The position numbers and the translations under genes were made by a program. Below are positions 1-9,901 of a stretch of DNA of 64,000 bases, in pieces. Within the stretch, counting starts at the first letter, position 1. Each line of letters opens with the position of its first letter. The DNA comes from Candidatus Peribacterales bacterium (lineage in GTDB: Bacteria; Patescibacteriota; Gracilibacteria; Peribacterales; Peribacteraceae), in NCBI GenBank assembly GCA_020058765.1, contig JAGVDM010000004.1, positions 248,001 through 312,000 of the forward strand, written 5' to 3'. The notes under the pieces were generated by a model, which worked only from the letters and a program-made list of their open reading frames with translations, ran no database searches and was not told the DNA's origin.

Positions 1-1
1 C

Positions 2-283
2 TTCAACCTAGAAAAACAGATGCGCGAGCACGATGCGAAAGTCGGAGATGATCTGAAGAAGAAGGTGAATACGAAGATTGGTGACCTCAAAGAGCTGCTC
101 AAGAAGGAGGACGCCTCTGCCGAAGACTTGAAGAAGTCGACCGAAGCTCTAGCAACGGAAGCGCAGGAAATCGGTAAGATCATCTACGAAGCCGCAGCCA
201 AGGAGGGGGAGAAGAAGGCGGAATCGACCGATGAAAAAGTGGTAGATGCCGAGGTTGTGGACGAGGAGAAGAAAGACGAATAA
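2..283 (+). CDS. dnaK: Chaperone DnaK, C-terminal fragment (truncated by window edge)
   Basis: Open frame from the window edge (FNLEKQMREHDAKVGDDLKKKV...) ending in the typical DnaK acidic tail KVVDAEVVDEEKKDE. Confidence 0.85.
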   Translation, partial: FNLEKQMREHDAKVGDDLKKKVNTKIGDLKELLKKEDASAEDLKKSTEALATEAQEIGKIIYEAAAKEGEKKAESTDEKVVDAEVVDEEKKDE

Positions 284-307
284 ACCGCACATACAAGGGA
301 TGAACAC

Positions 308-333
308 AAAGTCATGCGGACGCGCATGACTTT
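308..333 (+). terminator. Hairpin terminator downstream of dnaK
   Basis: aaagtcatgcg-gacg-cgcatgacttt perfect 11-bp inverted repeat followed by a T-rich tract. Confidence 0.6.
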
Positions 334-356
334 CTATTTGGCAACTTTATATAAAA

Positions 357-1019
357 TTGTACAATTCTCACATGGTCGAACCAAGAAGAGTGGACATCAC
401 AGCGGATGAGGCAGAAGCACTTGTGCAACAGGACGATCGAAATGTCTTCGGTACAGAGTCGATGCAGAGAATTAGTGCTGCATTTCGTCGCAAAGTGAAA
501 GAAAGGGGCATTCCTGTAATGCAGCAAGTGCAGCAATTACTCAGTGAGCGTACGGATGAGAGTCGATCAAAGGCTCTCGCACTATTACAAAGCAGCACAC
601 CCCGCAATCCGGATGATCTCAATGACGCGCGCTATTTCTCCGTGTACTGGACGCTCGGAAAGACAAAAAAGGATGAAGGAGATGCACATCTTGCGCTCAG
701 GCACTTCCTGCAGGCCGTAGAGCAATTCCCGAGCAAGAGTCGTGCTGAGCACTACATGCTCATTGCCTCGCTCATCCAGGAGCTTTTCGCCAATGGCGAA
801 ACCGATGCAGCAGCAGTGCTGCAACGGGGGCTGTCGCAACTCTCACAACGTGTTCAATCAGCCACTCTAGAACGCCTGCACAATGAATATTCCAAACTGG
901 AGACCGGAGTACCAAGGAACTCGGCAAGCCGAACACCATTTGGCGATCGCCTCCCGATCAACGCGCAACCCATCAATGTGGTAGCAGGCAGAGTGGTACG
1001 GAGATTACGCGGAAACTAA
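357..1019 (+). CDS. Hypothetical protein, possibly helical-repeat
   Basis: 220-aa ORF filling the gap between dnaK and gap; the true start may be the ATG at 372. Confidence 0.6.
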   Translation: MYNSHMVEPRRVDITADEAEALVQQDDRNVFGTESMQRISAAFRRKVKERGIPVMQQVQQLLSERTDESRSKALALLQSSTPRNPDDLNDARYFSVYWTLGKTKKDEGDAHLALRHFLQAVEQFPSKSRAEHYMLIASLIQELFANGETDAAAVLQRGLSQLSQRVQSATLERLHNEYSKLETGVPRNSASRTPFGDRLPINAQPINVVAGRVVRRLRGN

Positions 1020-2026
1020 AGCTTCTTGCCAATGTACGCTGCGAGCTCCACCAATCGATTGGCGTAGCCCCATTCGTTGTCGTACCAGCCAAAAGCTTTT
1101 ACGAGTGAGCCTTTGCCTGCAGGCTGCACATCGGTGAGATCGGCATCCACAATACAGCTGTGGCTGTCGCCAACGATATCGCGCGAGACGATAGGATTGC
1201 GCTCAACGTGCAGGATACTAGGGTGCTTTTTCTCGTACGCGTCGTACGCGGCAAGGATTTCCTCCACAGTCGCCGGCTTTTTGGTGATCACCGTAAGATC
1301 GGTGATGCTCCCCGTGGGCGTAGGCACACGCAACGAAGAGCCATTGAGCTTCCCCTCCAGTTCCGGCACCACGAGCCCGATTGCCTTCGCGGCACCTGTG
1401 GTCGAAGGCACAATGCTCTGGGTTGCCCCTCGTGCACGGCGAAGATCTTTGTGTGGGAGATCGAGCAAGTTCTGATCGTTCGTGAAGCTATGTACGGTGG
1501 TCATGAATCCGGATTCGACGCCGAACGCATCCGAAAGAACTTTCACAAGCGGTGCTAAGCAGTTTGTGGTGCACGATGCATTACTAATCACGTGCATTGT
1601 CTTTGGATCGTACGTCTCTTCGTTCACGCCAAGGCAGAACGTGCCATCTGCTTTGTCTTTGCAAGGAGCAGAGATAATTACCTTCTTCGCACCACCAACG
1701 AGGTGTGCGGCAGCAGCGTCGCGCTTCGTGAATACACCAGTGCATTCGAGCACCACATCTACTTTGTAATCCTTATGCGGAAGTTTGCTCGGATCTTTCT
1801 CCTCTGTGGTAGCTATCGTCTTCCCATCAATGGAAATGCCGTTTTCGTTTGCCGATACATCACCCGCAAACGTGCCGTAGGTGGAATCATACTTCAAGAG
1901 ATGCGCAAGCGTGACGTCGTCCGTGAGATCGTTGATGAGCACCACGTGCAGATCTGGATGCTTGGCGAGAATGATGCGCAATGCCTGGCGCCCAATACGA
2001 CCGAATCCATTGATAGCAATGTTCAT
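1016..2026 (-). CDS. gap: Glyceraldehyde-3-phosphate dehydrogenase, NAD-type (GapA-like)
   Basis: MNIAINGFGRIGRQALR, VLINDLTDD, active-site SNASCTTNCLAPL; start set to the internal Met. Confidence 0.95.
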   Translation of the reverse strand: MNIAINGFGRIGRQALRIILAKHPDLHVVLINDLTDDVTLAHLLKYDSTYGTFAGDVSANENGISIDGKTIATTEEKDPSKLPHKDYKVDVVLECTGVFTKRDAAAAHLVGGAKKVIISAPCKDKADGTFCLGVNEETYDPKTMHVISNASCTTNCLAPLVKVLSDAFGVESGFMTTVHSFTNDQNLLDLPHKDLRRARGATQSIVPSTTGAAKAIGLVVPELEGKLNGSSLRVPTPTGSITDLTVITKKPATVEEILAAYDAYEKKHPSILHVERNPIVSRDIVGDSHSCIVDADLTDVQPAGKGSLVKAFGWYDNEWGYANRLVELAAYIGKKL

Positions 2027-2086
2027 AGCAAAGAGGGGAGTTGTGCCTCCATCATACGGCAATGGCGCCTGAGCTCAACCCAGCTC

Positions 2087-3322
2087 TTAGGCGCCTTTGA
2101 TAAGCGGGGATCGACGATCTGCAATGTCGCCCGTCGCCTGGAAGAACGCTTGGGAGAAATCTTTGTTGGTGATTTCCCCCTCAGTAACGTTCCGGCATGT
2201 TTTGCATGTTTGCCCGTACGTGCCAGGTTCCACAGTGGGGCCGGCAAGAATACCTGCGTGAATTGGCCAGTGGTCGCGACCCGGACCTTCCTTCCATGAG
2301 CTGTTGAGTTTCGGCGTACGCCCATACTCACCACGCATGGCGATTACCACTCGATCGCTGTACCGGCGAATGAGCTCGGCAACAGCCTGATCAAGCTGCG
2401 GGCAAATTTCTGTCATGCGACCTCGAACATCCCAGTGGTGATCGAAACTCCCTGCCTCTACCACTACCAAACGTGTGTCGCCCTGATCTGGATCTGCCAT
2501 GCGACCTGCAAATTCCATGATTTCACCGTATGGGTTATCCCCGAATGCCTCGCGATCTTTGTCATTCGATGAACCCATGCTGTTGAGGACTGTGAGTGCA
2601 CTTCCATTGAGGATATGCAGCGCCTGATCACGTAAAGCATCGACGCGCTGCGTTTGTTTGTTCGTGAACGAAGAGCGATCGAGTTGCCCCCGAAGAGATA
2701 AGCGATCATTGAGCCGTTCCTGTGTAAGACCTTCGGTAATTTTTACGCTCTGGGCAATGTAGCCCTTCTGTTTTTCATCCCACTCAATACGAATAGATTG
2801 CGATAACTCCAGTTCGCTATCATGTTCAGATTTGAATACGGGGAACACGCCCGGAGTAACTGCATTCACGTACGGTATTTGCCGAGCATTACGACCGAGT
2901 GCAGTTACCAAATGTGTACCGTCTGGTGTTTGGAGCCAATTGCGATAGGCAGTGGAATGCACGCCAGAATCGGTGACGGTCATGGCACGCAACAATGCAT
3001 ATTGGTCATCCATTTCCGCAAGTTTCGGGAACAGCTCGGAATACACTGCATTGCCAGTTTTTGTAGGTACACCAGTAAATGGCCCACGGAATTCCCCTGG
3101 GGCATCTGGCTTATAATCGAAAGAGTCCATTTGGCTCATGGCACCAGCAAGCAACACAACAATGGCATTGCGGTGTGAACGAGTAATCCCCTCCGTAGGG
3201 CGACGCGTCATATCGACTGGTGCAGGCTCAGCAGCTCCCACCTCCGACGATGGAAACATGCGTGCAACAAGTGCGCTCCCGGCCGCACCTGTGGCAAGTG
3301 TGAGCAGATGCCGTCTGCTCAT
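2087..3322 (-). CDS. DUF1501 family protein with twin-arginine signal
   Basis: N-terminal MSRRHLLTLATGAAGSAL Tat-like signal; the body (GAMSQMDSFDYKPD..., EYGRTPK, GRDHWP) is DUF1501-like. Confidence 0.8.
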   Translation of the reverse strand: MSRRHLLTLATGAAGSALVARMFPSSEVGAAEPAPVDMTRRPTEGITRSHRNAIVVLLAGAMSQMDSFDYKPDAPGEFRGPFTGVPTKTGNAVYSELFPKLAEMDDQYALLRAMTVTDSGVHSTAYRNWLQTPDGTHLVTALGRNARQIPYVNAVTPGVFPVFKSEHDSELELSQSIRIEWDEKQKGYIAQSVKITEGLTQERLNDRLSLRGQLDRSSFTNKQTQRVDALRDQALHILNGSALTVLNSMGSSNDKDREAFGDNPYGEIMEFAGRMADPDQGDTRLVVVEAGSFDHHWDVRGRMTEICPQLDQAVAELIRRYSDRVVIAMRGEYGRTPKLNSSWKEGPGRDHWPIHAGILAGPTVEPGTYGQTCKTCRNVTEGEITNKDFSQAFFQATGDIADRRSPLIKGA

Positions 3323-3453
3323 GGGGGTATTGAATGACTCCCGCATACCGCGAGTATCACCCCGGGCTTGCATCACGCAAATGCACTCGTGTATCGAAAG
3401 TCACAATGTAGCCATTGAGCCCTTGGTGGAGAGGCTAGAACGATCCACCGACC

Positions 3454-4278
3454 TTACAATTTCTCAAATGTGCGCTGCAGCACCAGTGTGTCATCCTCCA
3501 GGAGTGGGGATTCACACACCACCACTCCGCCGACTTTGCGCTGCTTGAGTACTGTAAGGAAATCCCGCCAGCGAGCATCGCTCTCGGCAAGCGGCAAGTG
3601 TCGCCGCTCGCCCTTGGCGGTGTACTCAATACCAGAGTAGTGCATGTGCATGGTTTTGAGCGCGCTCTTGCCGAGGTGCTCTTCGTACAAATCCAGCATG
3701 GTGTTCCATTCTTTTGCCGTGTTCCATTCGCCGTTGCTCCGCGCATGCATGTGCGCCGGATCCACACACGGGTAGATGCCAAACATTGCACTCAAACGCA
3801 GCACTTCATCCAGCGTGCCAAATTGCGTGCCCTTGCCCATGGTCTCGTAGGCGAGGTTGATCGTGAGGTTCTTCTTCTTCGCTTGGGCAAGAATATCTTC
3901 TGTAGCAGCACAGACGTTCTCGAATGCGCGCGCAGGATCGGTACCCATGTAGAACGCCGGATGCACGCACACCGAATGCGCACCGGCGAGTTGACCCATT
4001 TCCATGGCATCCAGAATGCGGCGCTTACTGGCAACGAGTGTGGCCTTTTCTGACGAATTGAGGTTGATGTAGTACGGCGCATGCACCGTGAGGTACATAT
4101 CAAGCTCCTCGGCTGTTTGGCGGATTTCTGCAATGCGCTCAGGGTTCTTGGGCACCTGCTGCACCCACTCCATTTCCATTGCTGCAATGCCGAGTGCGCG
4201 AGCACGCTTTAACCCCTCCACCGTGCCACCGGGCTTGGGCGTGGAATGCGGTGTACCGGCAACGGCAAAACGGAGCAT
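3454..4278 (-). CDS. Endonuclease IV / AP endonuclease family 2 TIM-barrel protein
   Basis: VHAPYYINLNSSE, VHPAFYMG, NLAYETMGKGTQFGTLDEV, CVDPAHMHAR match Nfo-like motifs. Confidence 0.8.
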   Translation of the reverse strand: MLRFAVAGTPHSTPKPGGTVEGLKRARALGIAAMEMEWVQQVPKNPERIAEIRQTAEELDMYLTVHAPYYINLNSSEKATLVASKRRILDAMEMGQLAGAHSVCVHPAFYMGTDPARAFENVCAATEDILAQAKKKNLTINLAYETMGKGTQFGTLDEVLRLSAMFGIYPCVDPAHMHARSNGEWNTAKEWNTMLDLYEEHLGKSALKTMHMHYSGIEYTAKGERRHLPLAESDARWRDFLTVLKQRKVGGVVVCESPLLEDDTLVLQRTFEKL

Positions 4279-4314
4279 GTGAGCATGCTACCAGAACAGA
4301 ATGACTCCTGCGTG

Positions 4315-4698
4315 CTATAAGCGGGTAAAGACGATCTCTGGTGCAATACCCGAAAGACGGAGCGTGCGTGAATCTTCTACGGTAACCGTGACCGGAATAG
4401 TGGACGCCGCCTGCCCGGGAATTGCGATGTACATAGACGCAGCAAAACTCTTACCTGTGTATTCACCTTCCCACGTGAGCTGACCAGCGGGAATGCAGGC
4501 ATCTCCCGTGATTTTCGTTGCACGAACGATGCTGCCATCCTGGGAGATCACAATATCTTGCTCATGCTCCTGACCATCACAGAAATACCCTGTGCCAACC
4601 CACTCTCCTGCAAGGGAATCAGTCGAACAGCTTTTCACAATCAATAGAACGACAAGGACTACGCAAACGACAATAACGACTCTGAAACAACGACGCAT
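4315..4698 (-). CDS. Hypothetical membrane-anchored protein
   Basis: MRRCFRVVIVVCVVLVVLLIVKSC hydrophobic N-terminus, then a small beta-rich domain; start set to the internal Met. Confidence 0.6.
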   Translation of the reverse strand: MRRCFRVVIVVCVVLVVLLIVKSCSTDSLAGEWVGTGYFCDGQEHEQDIVISQDGSIVRATKITGDACIPAGQLTWEGEYTGKSFAASMYIAIPGQAASTIPVTVTVEDSRTLRLSGIAPEIVFTRL

Positions 4699-4752
4699 AC
4701 CCAAACAGTACCATACGGCAAACGCAGGGCATAGTGAGGTGCTTTTCTGCTG

Positions 4753-6129
4753 TTGATTACCTATAGTCGTGCTGTGCCGCTCACGAAAGACATCATTGAT
4801 CGCACGTTGCGCACAGCGCACGGCGAGCAGGCGTATCGGCTCGTGGAAACACTCACCGATGCAGGGCACGACGCATGGTGGGTGGGTGGCTGTGTGCGCG
4901 ACATGCTGCTTGGCAGCATTCCCAAAGATATCGACATTGCCACATCTGCATTACCAACTGAGCTCACTGCACTCTTCAAAAAGACAGATGACAGTTCCGC
5001 TGCTCTGGGTGCAGTACTCGTGTCCATCGAGGGGCACGTGTTCGAAGTCACCACATTCCGCGAAGACGATACCGCTTCGGATGGGCGACACCCGGAATCT
5101 GTGCGCTTTGGGGATCGCCGGCACGATGCAGCCCGGCGCGACTTTACGGTGAATGCCATGTACTGGCACCCGATCTCTCAAGAGCTCTACGACCCCTACG
5201 ATGGAGAAAAAGATCTCCGCGAGCGCTTGATCCGTTTTATTGGTGAACCAAAAACACGCATTGAGCACGATGCACTTCGCCTACTCCGTGCTGTGCGGTT
5301 CCGTGCAGCAATCGATGGGCAATATCACCCAGATACTTTTACAGCACTGCATGATCGCGCAGCAGACATTGCTGTGCTTTCGGGAACGCGCAGATTCCGC
5401 GAGCTCGAGAAAATATTGCTCGGCCCACACCCAGATATTGCCTTTGAGGATTTGTGGGAAACCGATGTGATCGAAGCACTCATACCAGAGCTGCATGCAT
5501 GCAAAGGCGTGGCACAGCCTACCGTTCCTCACGGCAAAAACGACGTGTGGACGCACACCATGCGCGCCATTGCGAGCTTTACAGAAGACCACGGTGCCGA
5601 CGTGCGCTGGGCAACGCTCTTCCACGATATCGGCAAGCCAAAAACATTCTCCATCGAAGAGGATCGCATTCACTTTAATGAGCACGCATCGGTGGGTGCA
5701 GATATGGCGCGCTCCATCTTGGATCGCCTGCAATGCCCGGCGAAACGGCGCGACAAGATTGCCTGGATTGTGGATCACCACATGATGATGGGGACATTCA
5801 AAGAATTGGACGTAGAGCGAAAAGGGTATTGGTACTACCACCCATGGTTCCTGGAACTTTTGCAGCTCTTCTGGCTCGATATTGCTGGCACGCATGAGCA
5901 GCGCTTCGGCTTCTACGAAGAAATCATTGCCGACTACAATGCATTCCTGGATGCACACCCGCTGCCACCCAAACCAATCCTGGATGGCAATGACGTGATG
6001 GCAATCCTTGGCATTCAGCCAGGGCACGAGCTCGGCAAAGTACTCAAAGAACTCTACAGCGCACAAGTGTCGGGTGACATTACCACGCGCGCAGAAGCGG
6101 AAATCTTCCTACGCAAACGGTTTGCTTGA
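4753..6129 (+). CDS. cca: CCA tRNA nucleotidyltransferase / poly(A) polymerase with HD domain
   Basis: WWVGGCVRDMLLGSIPKDIDIATSA, RRDFTVNAMYW, LFHDIGKP HD motif; TTG/GTG start. Confidence 0.9.
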   Translation: MITYSRAVPLTKDIIDRTLRTAHGEQAYRLVETLTDAGHDAWWVGGCVRDMLLGSIPKDIDIATSALPTELTALFKKTDDSSAALGAVLVSIEGHVFEVTTFREDDTASDGRHPESVRFGDRRHDAARRDFTVNAMYWHPISQELYDPYDGEKDLRERLIRFIGEPKTRIEHDALRLLRAVRFRAAIDGQYHPDTFTALHDRAADIAVLSGTRRFRELEKILLGPHPDIAFEDLWETDVIEALIPELHACKGVAQPTVPHGKNDVWTHTMRAIASFTEDHGADVRWATLFHDIGKPKTFSIEEDRIHFNEHASVGADMARSILDRLQCPAKRRDKIAWIVDHHMMMGTFKELDVERKGYWYYHPWFLELLQLFWLDIAGTHEQRFGFYEEIIADYNAFLDAHPLPPKPILDGNDVMAILGIQPGHELGKVLKELYSAQVSGDITTRAEAEIFLRKRFA

Positions 6130-7596
6130 TCAACGTTTCGGCAGTTCAAGAAGCACGCCATCGCCACCCGAGGAGGAGCGGTTCCAATCGGTGAGGTACC
6201 CGTACCCACGCATTCGTACTTGTGCCGGCTTTACGGTTGCGGGCAGGTCGATATCGAACACATGGCCGACATCTGGGCGATACACCAGCGTGCCGCGCCC
6301 GGTGTAGAGCACTTTGCCCTGATCATCGAGGAGCGTGAACGTGTTGCAGTTCACAGCGGCTTCGATCCAGAAGGTTGTAGGTGTATCGATCGGGTTGGAT
6401 GCTTTGGCACGCACAGATACCGCGCCCTTCTCTGCATTGTAGGTGGCTGCCGCAATCTGCGAGCTCGTGTTCACCGCAGTACCATCGAGCGGGAGATCGT
6501 AGTCCTTTGGCTGCGCCAGGAGCGCGCCATGCAGCAGAACGGCACGCCGATGCTTTTCGGACTCTGGCACAAAACGTTCCTCGGAATGCGGGGAACAGTA
6601 GTCTGCCGTGGACTTGGTGAGCTCTGGCTTACCGAGTTTCTCCACTCCTTCCCCTGTGGGCCACTGGAACTTCGTCATTTCAATGACGACGTGATAGTGC
6701 CCATGCATGTTCACCGCCTCGGCACCCTTGAGTGTTGCCATCGCAATCTGTGGATCACAGAAAACGCGCAATACTGGAATACCATCCTCACCGGCTTCTT
6801 CCTCTACACAGAGGAACCGGCCGGTTTTGTCCGCAAAGACATTCCGGCGACGATCGTCGTGTGGTCGTAGCGCAATGCTGTCTGGCCCCTCGGCTGCCGC
6901 AGGATACGCCTGGAGCCCCCGACAAATTTGCTGCAGCACTTCGGCATAGCTGTTGTTCTTGGTTTCCATGTTGAGCTGCTGCAATCGCTGGTGATCTGGC
7001 ACATCGGAAAGCGACACGCTGATGCCCGACTGCGCGCGCAACTGCGCAAGCGCATGATCTGCTTTCGAATTTGGCAGAAGTGCAATGCGCGTGGGCGCAT
7101 CTGCAGATTCGTACTCCATAAGCGAGTTTGCATACCGCAAACGGGAAACCTGCTCTACGGAGTGCACATCTTTCTTCGGCGTAATGATTTGCAGAATTGC
7201 CGCATCCACTTCTGGCGGTCGTGGATTCATAAACTTCACAAGCTCCAGAAGCGACGCTTGAATACTCTTCTGCGCCCGTTCGCGTGTCGCGAATGCGTCA
7301 TCATCCAGTGCAGGGATTTCTGCTTTCAGTTTTTGGAGCAGAACCGGGAGCTGGTCGCGCTTCCACACTTCCACGGGATCATGTGTATGTACCTGTTGCA
7401 GGGCATCTTTCCCCGAATCATTTGAAGTTGCAGCAGGAGGGAACGCGGATTCCTGTGCGCGGCTCTCTGAGGGCTGCACGACGGCAGAACCCATCGCCAG
7501 CGCCGCCCACGCAGTGATGTGGCCCACAGCGGCAGCAATACCTGGTGACCGAGGGGCAGAACCAAAAGACTCGCGAAGGGAAGATGGAATGTTCAT
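6130..7596 (-). CDS. Hypothetical secreted protein
   Basis: MNIPSSLRES...ITAWAALAMGSAVVQPSESRAQ signal-peptide-like N-terminus; about 488 aa. Confidence 0.65.
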   Translation of the reverse strand: MNIPSSLRESFGSAPRSPGIAAAVGHITAWAALAMGSAVVQPSESRAQESAFPPAATSNDSGKDALQQVHTHDPVEVWKRDQLPVLLQKLKAEIPALDDDAFATRERAQKSIQASLLELVKFMNPRPPEVDAAILQIITPKKDVHSVEQVSRLRYANSLMEYESADAPTRIALLPNSKADHALAQLRAQSGISVSLSDVPDHQRLQQLNMETKNNSYAEVLQQICRGLQAYPAAAEGPDSIALRPHDDRRRNVFADKTGRFLCVEEEAGEDGIPVLRVFCDPQIAMATLKGAEAVNMHGHYHVVIEMTKFQWPTGEGVEKLGKPELTKSTADYCSPHSEERFVPESEKHRRAVLLHGALLAQPKDYDLPLDGTAVNTSSQIAAATYNAEKGAVSVRAKASNPIDTPTTFWIEAAVNCNTFTLLDDQGKVLYTGRGTLVYRPDVGHVFDIDLPATVKPAQVRMRGYGYLTDWNRSSSGGDGVLLELPKR

Positions 7597-7661
7597 AGCT
7601 TCGGATCGTACACCTGTGGTTTCACCCACCGGGAAGATTTTCTGCGACGTTCTGCGCCAAC

Positions 7662-7689
7662 GAAAAAAATGCCGCTCTGTGAGCGGCAT
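7662..7689 (-). terminator. Rho-independent terminator for the membrane-protein gene at 7721-8071
   Basis: Minus strand ATGCCGCTC-ACA-GAGCGGCAT followed by a T7 run. Confidence 0.85.
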
Positions 7690-7720
7690 TCCAGTAACCT
7701 GCGAAGTCCTACTCACTCAT

Positions 7721-8071
7721 TTACACCTTGCTCTTGCTCCCAAAGCCCACAATCAAACACAGGAATGCGATGCCAACGTACAGACCGATTTCTGTGGTGT
7801 TTACTGCAAAGAAGCCAAACACATTGCCATTCATGACCAGTGCGGCTACTGCAGCAACAGCAAACAGGATACCCGTGAGAATGAGCAGCATCCGCGCACG
7901 GCCATACGTGCCCGCAGCTGCAAAGAGCAGCACACCCAAAACGATATGGAGAATATTCTGCGTGGTATCAAAGCTCAATCCGGCGAAGGAAGACATAGCG
8001 AAGCCAACAATGCCGAGCACAAGAAGCGCAATGCCTCCAACGCGGGCAAGGAGTTTTACGAACATCGTCAT
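7721..8071 (-). CDS. Small four-TM membrane protein (DUF4383-like)
   Basis: MTMFVKLLARVGGIALLVLGIVGF...NILHIVLGVLLFAAA with several TM segments. Confidence 0.65.
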   Translation of the reverse strand: MTMFVKLLARVGGIALLVLGIVGFAMSSFAGLSFDTTQNILHIVLGVLLFAAAGTYGRARMLLILTGILFAVAAVAALVMNGNVFGFFAVNTTEIGLYVGIAFLCLIVGFGSKSKV

Positions 8072-8126
8072 AAGAGGAAAGGGGAACAGTTGCCCCGCAC
8101 TGTAGCACAACTCACAGTGCAACAGA

Positions 8127-8150
8127 AAAGAGCGGCACATGCCGCTCTTT
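8127..8150 (-). terminator. Rho-independent terminator for the SIMPL gene
   Basis: aaagagcggc-acat-gccgctcttt, T-run in the minus direction. Confidence 0.75.
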
Positions 8151-8171
8151 GGACTGCGATAGAAGTGATAA

Positions 8172-8930
8172 CTACCGAAGCTGATAGCTCAAGTACACGC
8201 GCACGGTAATTTCCTGCTCACCTGTAGGCAGCGCAGCGGCTTCGCTCACCGCCATGTCTCCACCCATGCCGTAGCCCCCTCTGCCGTACACATCACCGGG
8301 GTAGCTCGTGGCATCTTCGCCATAGCTAATCAGTTTGCCCACCCTCATACCAAGTTCCGACGCAAGCAGCTCTGCCTGCGCACGCGCCTTCCCAATAGAT
8401 TCGCGGCGTGCTTCGTCTTTTACCTTCTCCAGATCTTCCAGTGTGAACTGCACACCAGAAACATTGTTTGCCCCAGCAGCAGTAGCCGCTGCAATCACAT
8501 CACCTGCCATTTCTGGAGTGCGCACTTTGATCGTGACGTTCTGACTTGCCTCAAAGCCACGGGCGATCTGCTCACCGTCGACCCAATCGTAGGCAGGGTA
8601 GAGCGTGAAGTTGCTCGTCTGCACATCTTTTCCTTCCACGCCAAGCTCGCCTACAGCAGCGAGCACTTCCTTCATGGTTGCCTCCAGTAACGTTGTAGTC
8701 TGCTCCGCCGTTGGCTGTCTGCCAGTCTGCACACCCAGAGTAACGAGTGCGAGATCTGGCTGCACTGCCACCTTGGTTTCGCCCTGTGCGCTCACGCTCG
8801 GCGCGCTATAGGGGCGAGATTCCACATACTTCCCCGCAAGGAAGAAGAGCCCTGCAAGGAGGGTGGTGGGCAGAGCGATCGTAAAGAAGATCTGCGTAAG
8901 TGTGGCATTCTGTTTTGCTGCGGCAGCCAT
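8172..8930 (-). CDS. SIMPL (DUF541) domain periplasmic-type protein
   Basis: VSAQGETKVAVQPDLALVTLGVQT, AARRESIGKARAQAELLASELGMRVGKLISYGE; start set at MAAAAKQNATLT. Confidence 0.85.
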   Translation of the reverse strand: MAAAAKQNATLTQIFFTIALPTTLLAGLFFLAGKYVESRPYSAPSVSAQGETKVAVQPDLALVTLGVQTGRQPTAEQTTTLLEATMKEVLAAVGELGVEGKDVQTSNFTLYPAYDWVDGEQIARGFEASQNVTIKVRTPEMAGDVIAAATAAGANNVSGVQFTLEDLEKVKDEARRESIGKARAQAELLASELGMRVGKLISYGEDATSYPGDVYGRGGYGMGGDMAVSEAAALPTGEQEITVRVYLSYQLR

Positions 8931-9087
8931 AGTGCAAGAGGGGAATAAAAGAAGCAGTACTACTCCAAAGCGGCAGTATGCCATACCGTCTACGAAATGT
9001 GGAGACAATGGTTACAGCTCCACACGCAAGTGGGGCCGCTGTCGTGTGACAGCAGCCCCGTGTTTGATCAGCGTGCGACGCTACTTG

Positions 9088-9678
9088 CTAGCGGTAATAC
9101 TGTTTCCAGTGAGGGAGACCCCACTGAATTTCTGCCCGCATAACGTACAAGTAGGAAAGTTGGCACAATGCCGCGATCCAGACAGGAACGAGATTCCACC
9201 ACCAGGCGGGGTGGATGTTCCACGGATGCGTTTGGTATTCTTCATACCCCAACACATTGAGCAGCATATATGCAAAAAGTTCTCGGAATCGCTTCCCGAA
9301 AGAATCGGGGATGGAGATCACTCCGAGATGGTACGTCGAGAGGTACCACAGCAGAGCAAAAGCGAAAACAACGCAAGCAATGGCGATGAGCGGCCCGCGG
9401 AACTCAAACATCCGAGGGTGACGACTCAAGGCACTCATGCCAGCCAAGATGCCCAGGCACGGGAGCCACCAACCGAAGAAAATCGGTTTGAGGCCGATGT
9501 GCAGGGCAAGAACAATCATCCAGAACCACAGCACCCAACCCCAGAAGAGGCAAAAACCAGTGACCTCATGCAGGTTGTGAGCGAGCTGCTTGCGAGAAGC
9601 AAGCATCTCCTTTTCGCTGGGGGGACGAGCACCGTAGCCGCACTTCAGGCACAGCAAAAAATTGGCGAACCAGGACAT
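9088..9678 (-). CDS. Hypothetical polytopic membrane protein
   Basis: MSWFANFLLCLKCGYGARPPSEKE... with an AGGAG RBS; several TM segments. Confidence 0.65.
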   Translation of the reverse strand: MSWFANFLLCLKCGYGARPPSEKEMLASRKQLAHNLHEVTGFCLFWGWVLWFWMIVLALHIGLKPIFFGWWLPCLGILAGMSALSRHPRMFEFRGPLIAIACVVFAFALLWYLSTYHLGVISIPDSFGKRFRELFAYMLLNVLGYEEYQTHPWNIHPAWWWNLVPVWIAALCQLSYLYVMRAEIQWGLPHWKQYYR

Positions 9679-9732
9679 AGCAACTCTCCTAACATGTGAA
9701 TGAGCGTCAGCCACACGGCTGATCTAAATTAC

Positions 9733-9760
9733 ATTGTAAACTATTATTGTATTGTGTCAA
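9733..9760 (-). promoter_or_regulatory. Sigma-70-like promoter for the gene at 9088-9678
   Basis: Minus strand TTGACA-N16-TACAAT. Confidence 0.6.
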
Positions 9761-9901
9761 TGTATGGTTCAGCCCTTCCAGAAGAGGAGAAATCGAATTT
9801 CTGCATGCATGTTCTATAGACTACACGATAGCGTATGCGCCCCCGAGAATTGCAGAAACTCAGTGCGCGCGGCGAAAAAAGTGGCATACTCGTTTACCAG
9901 T

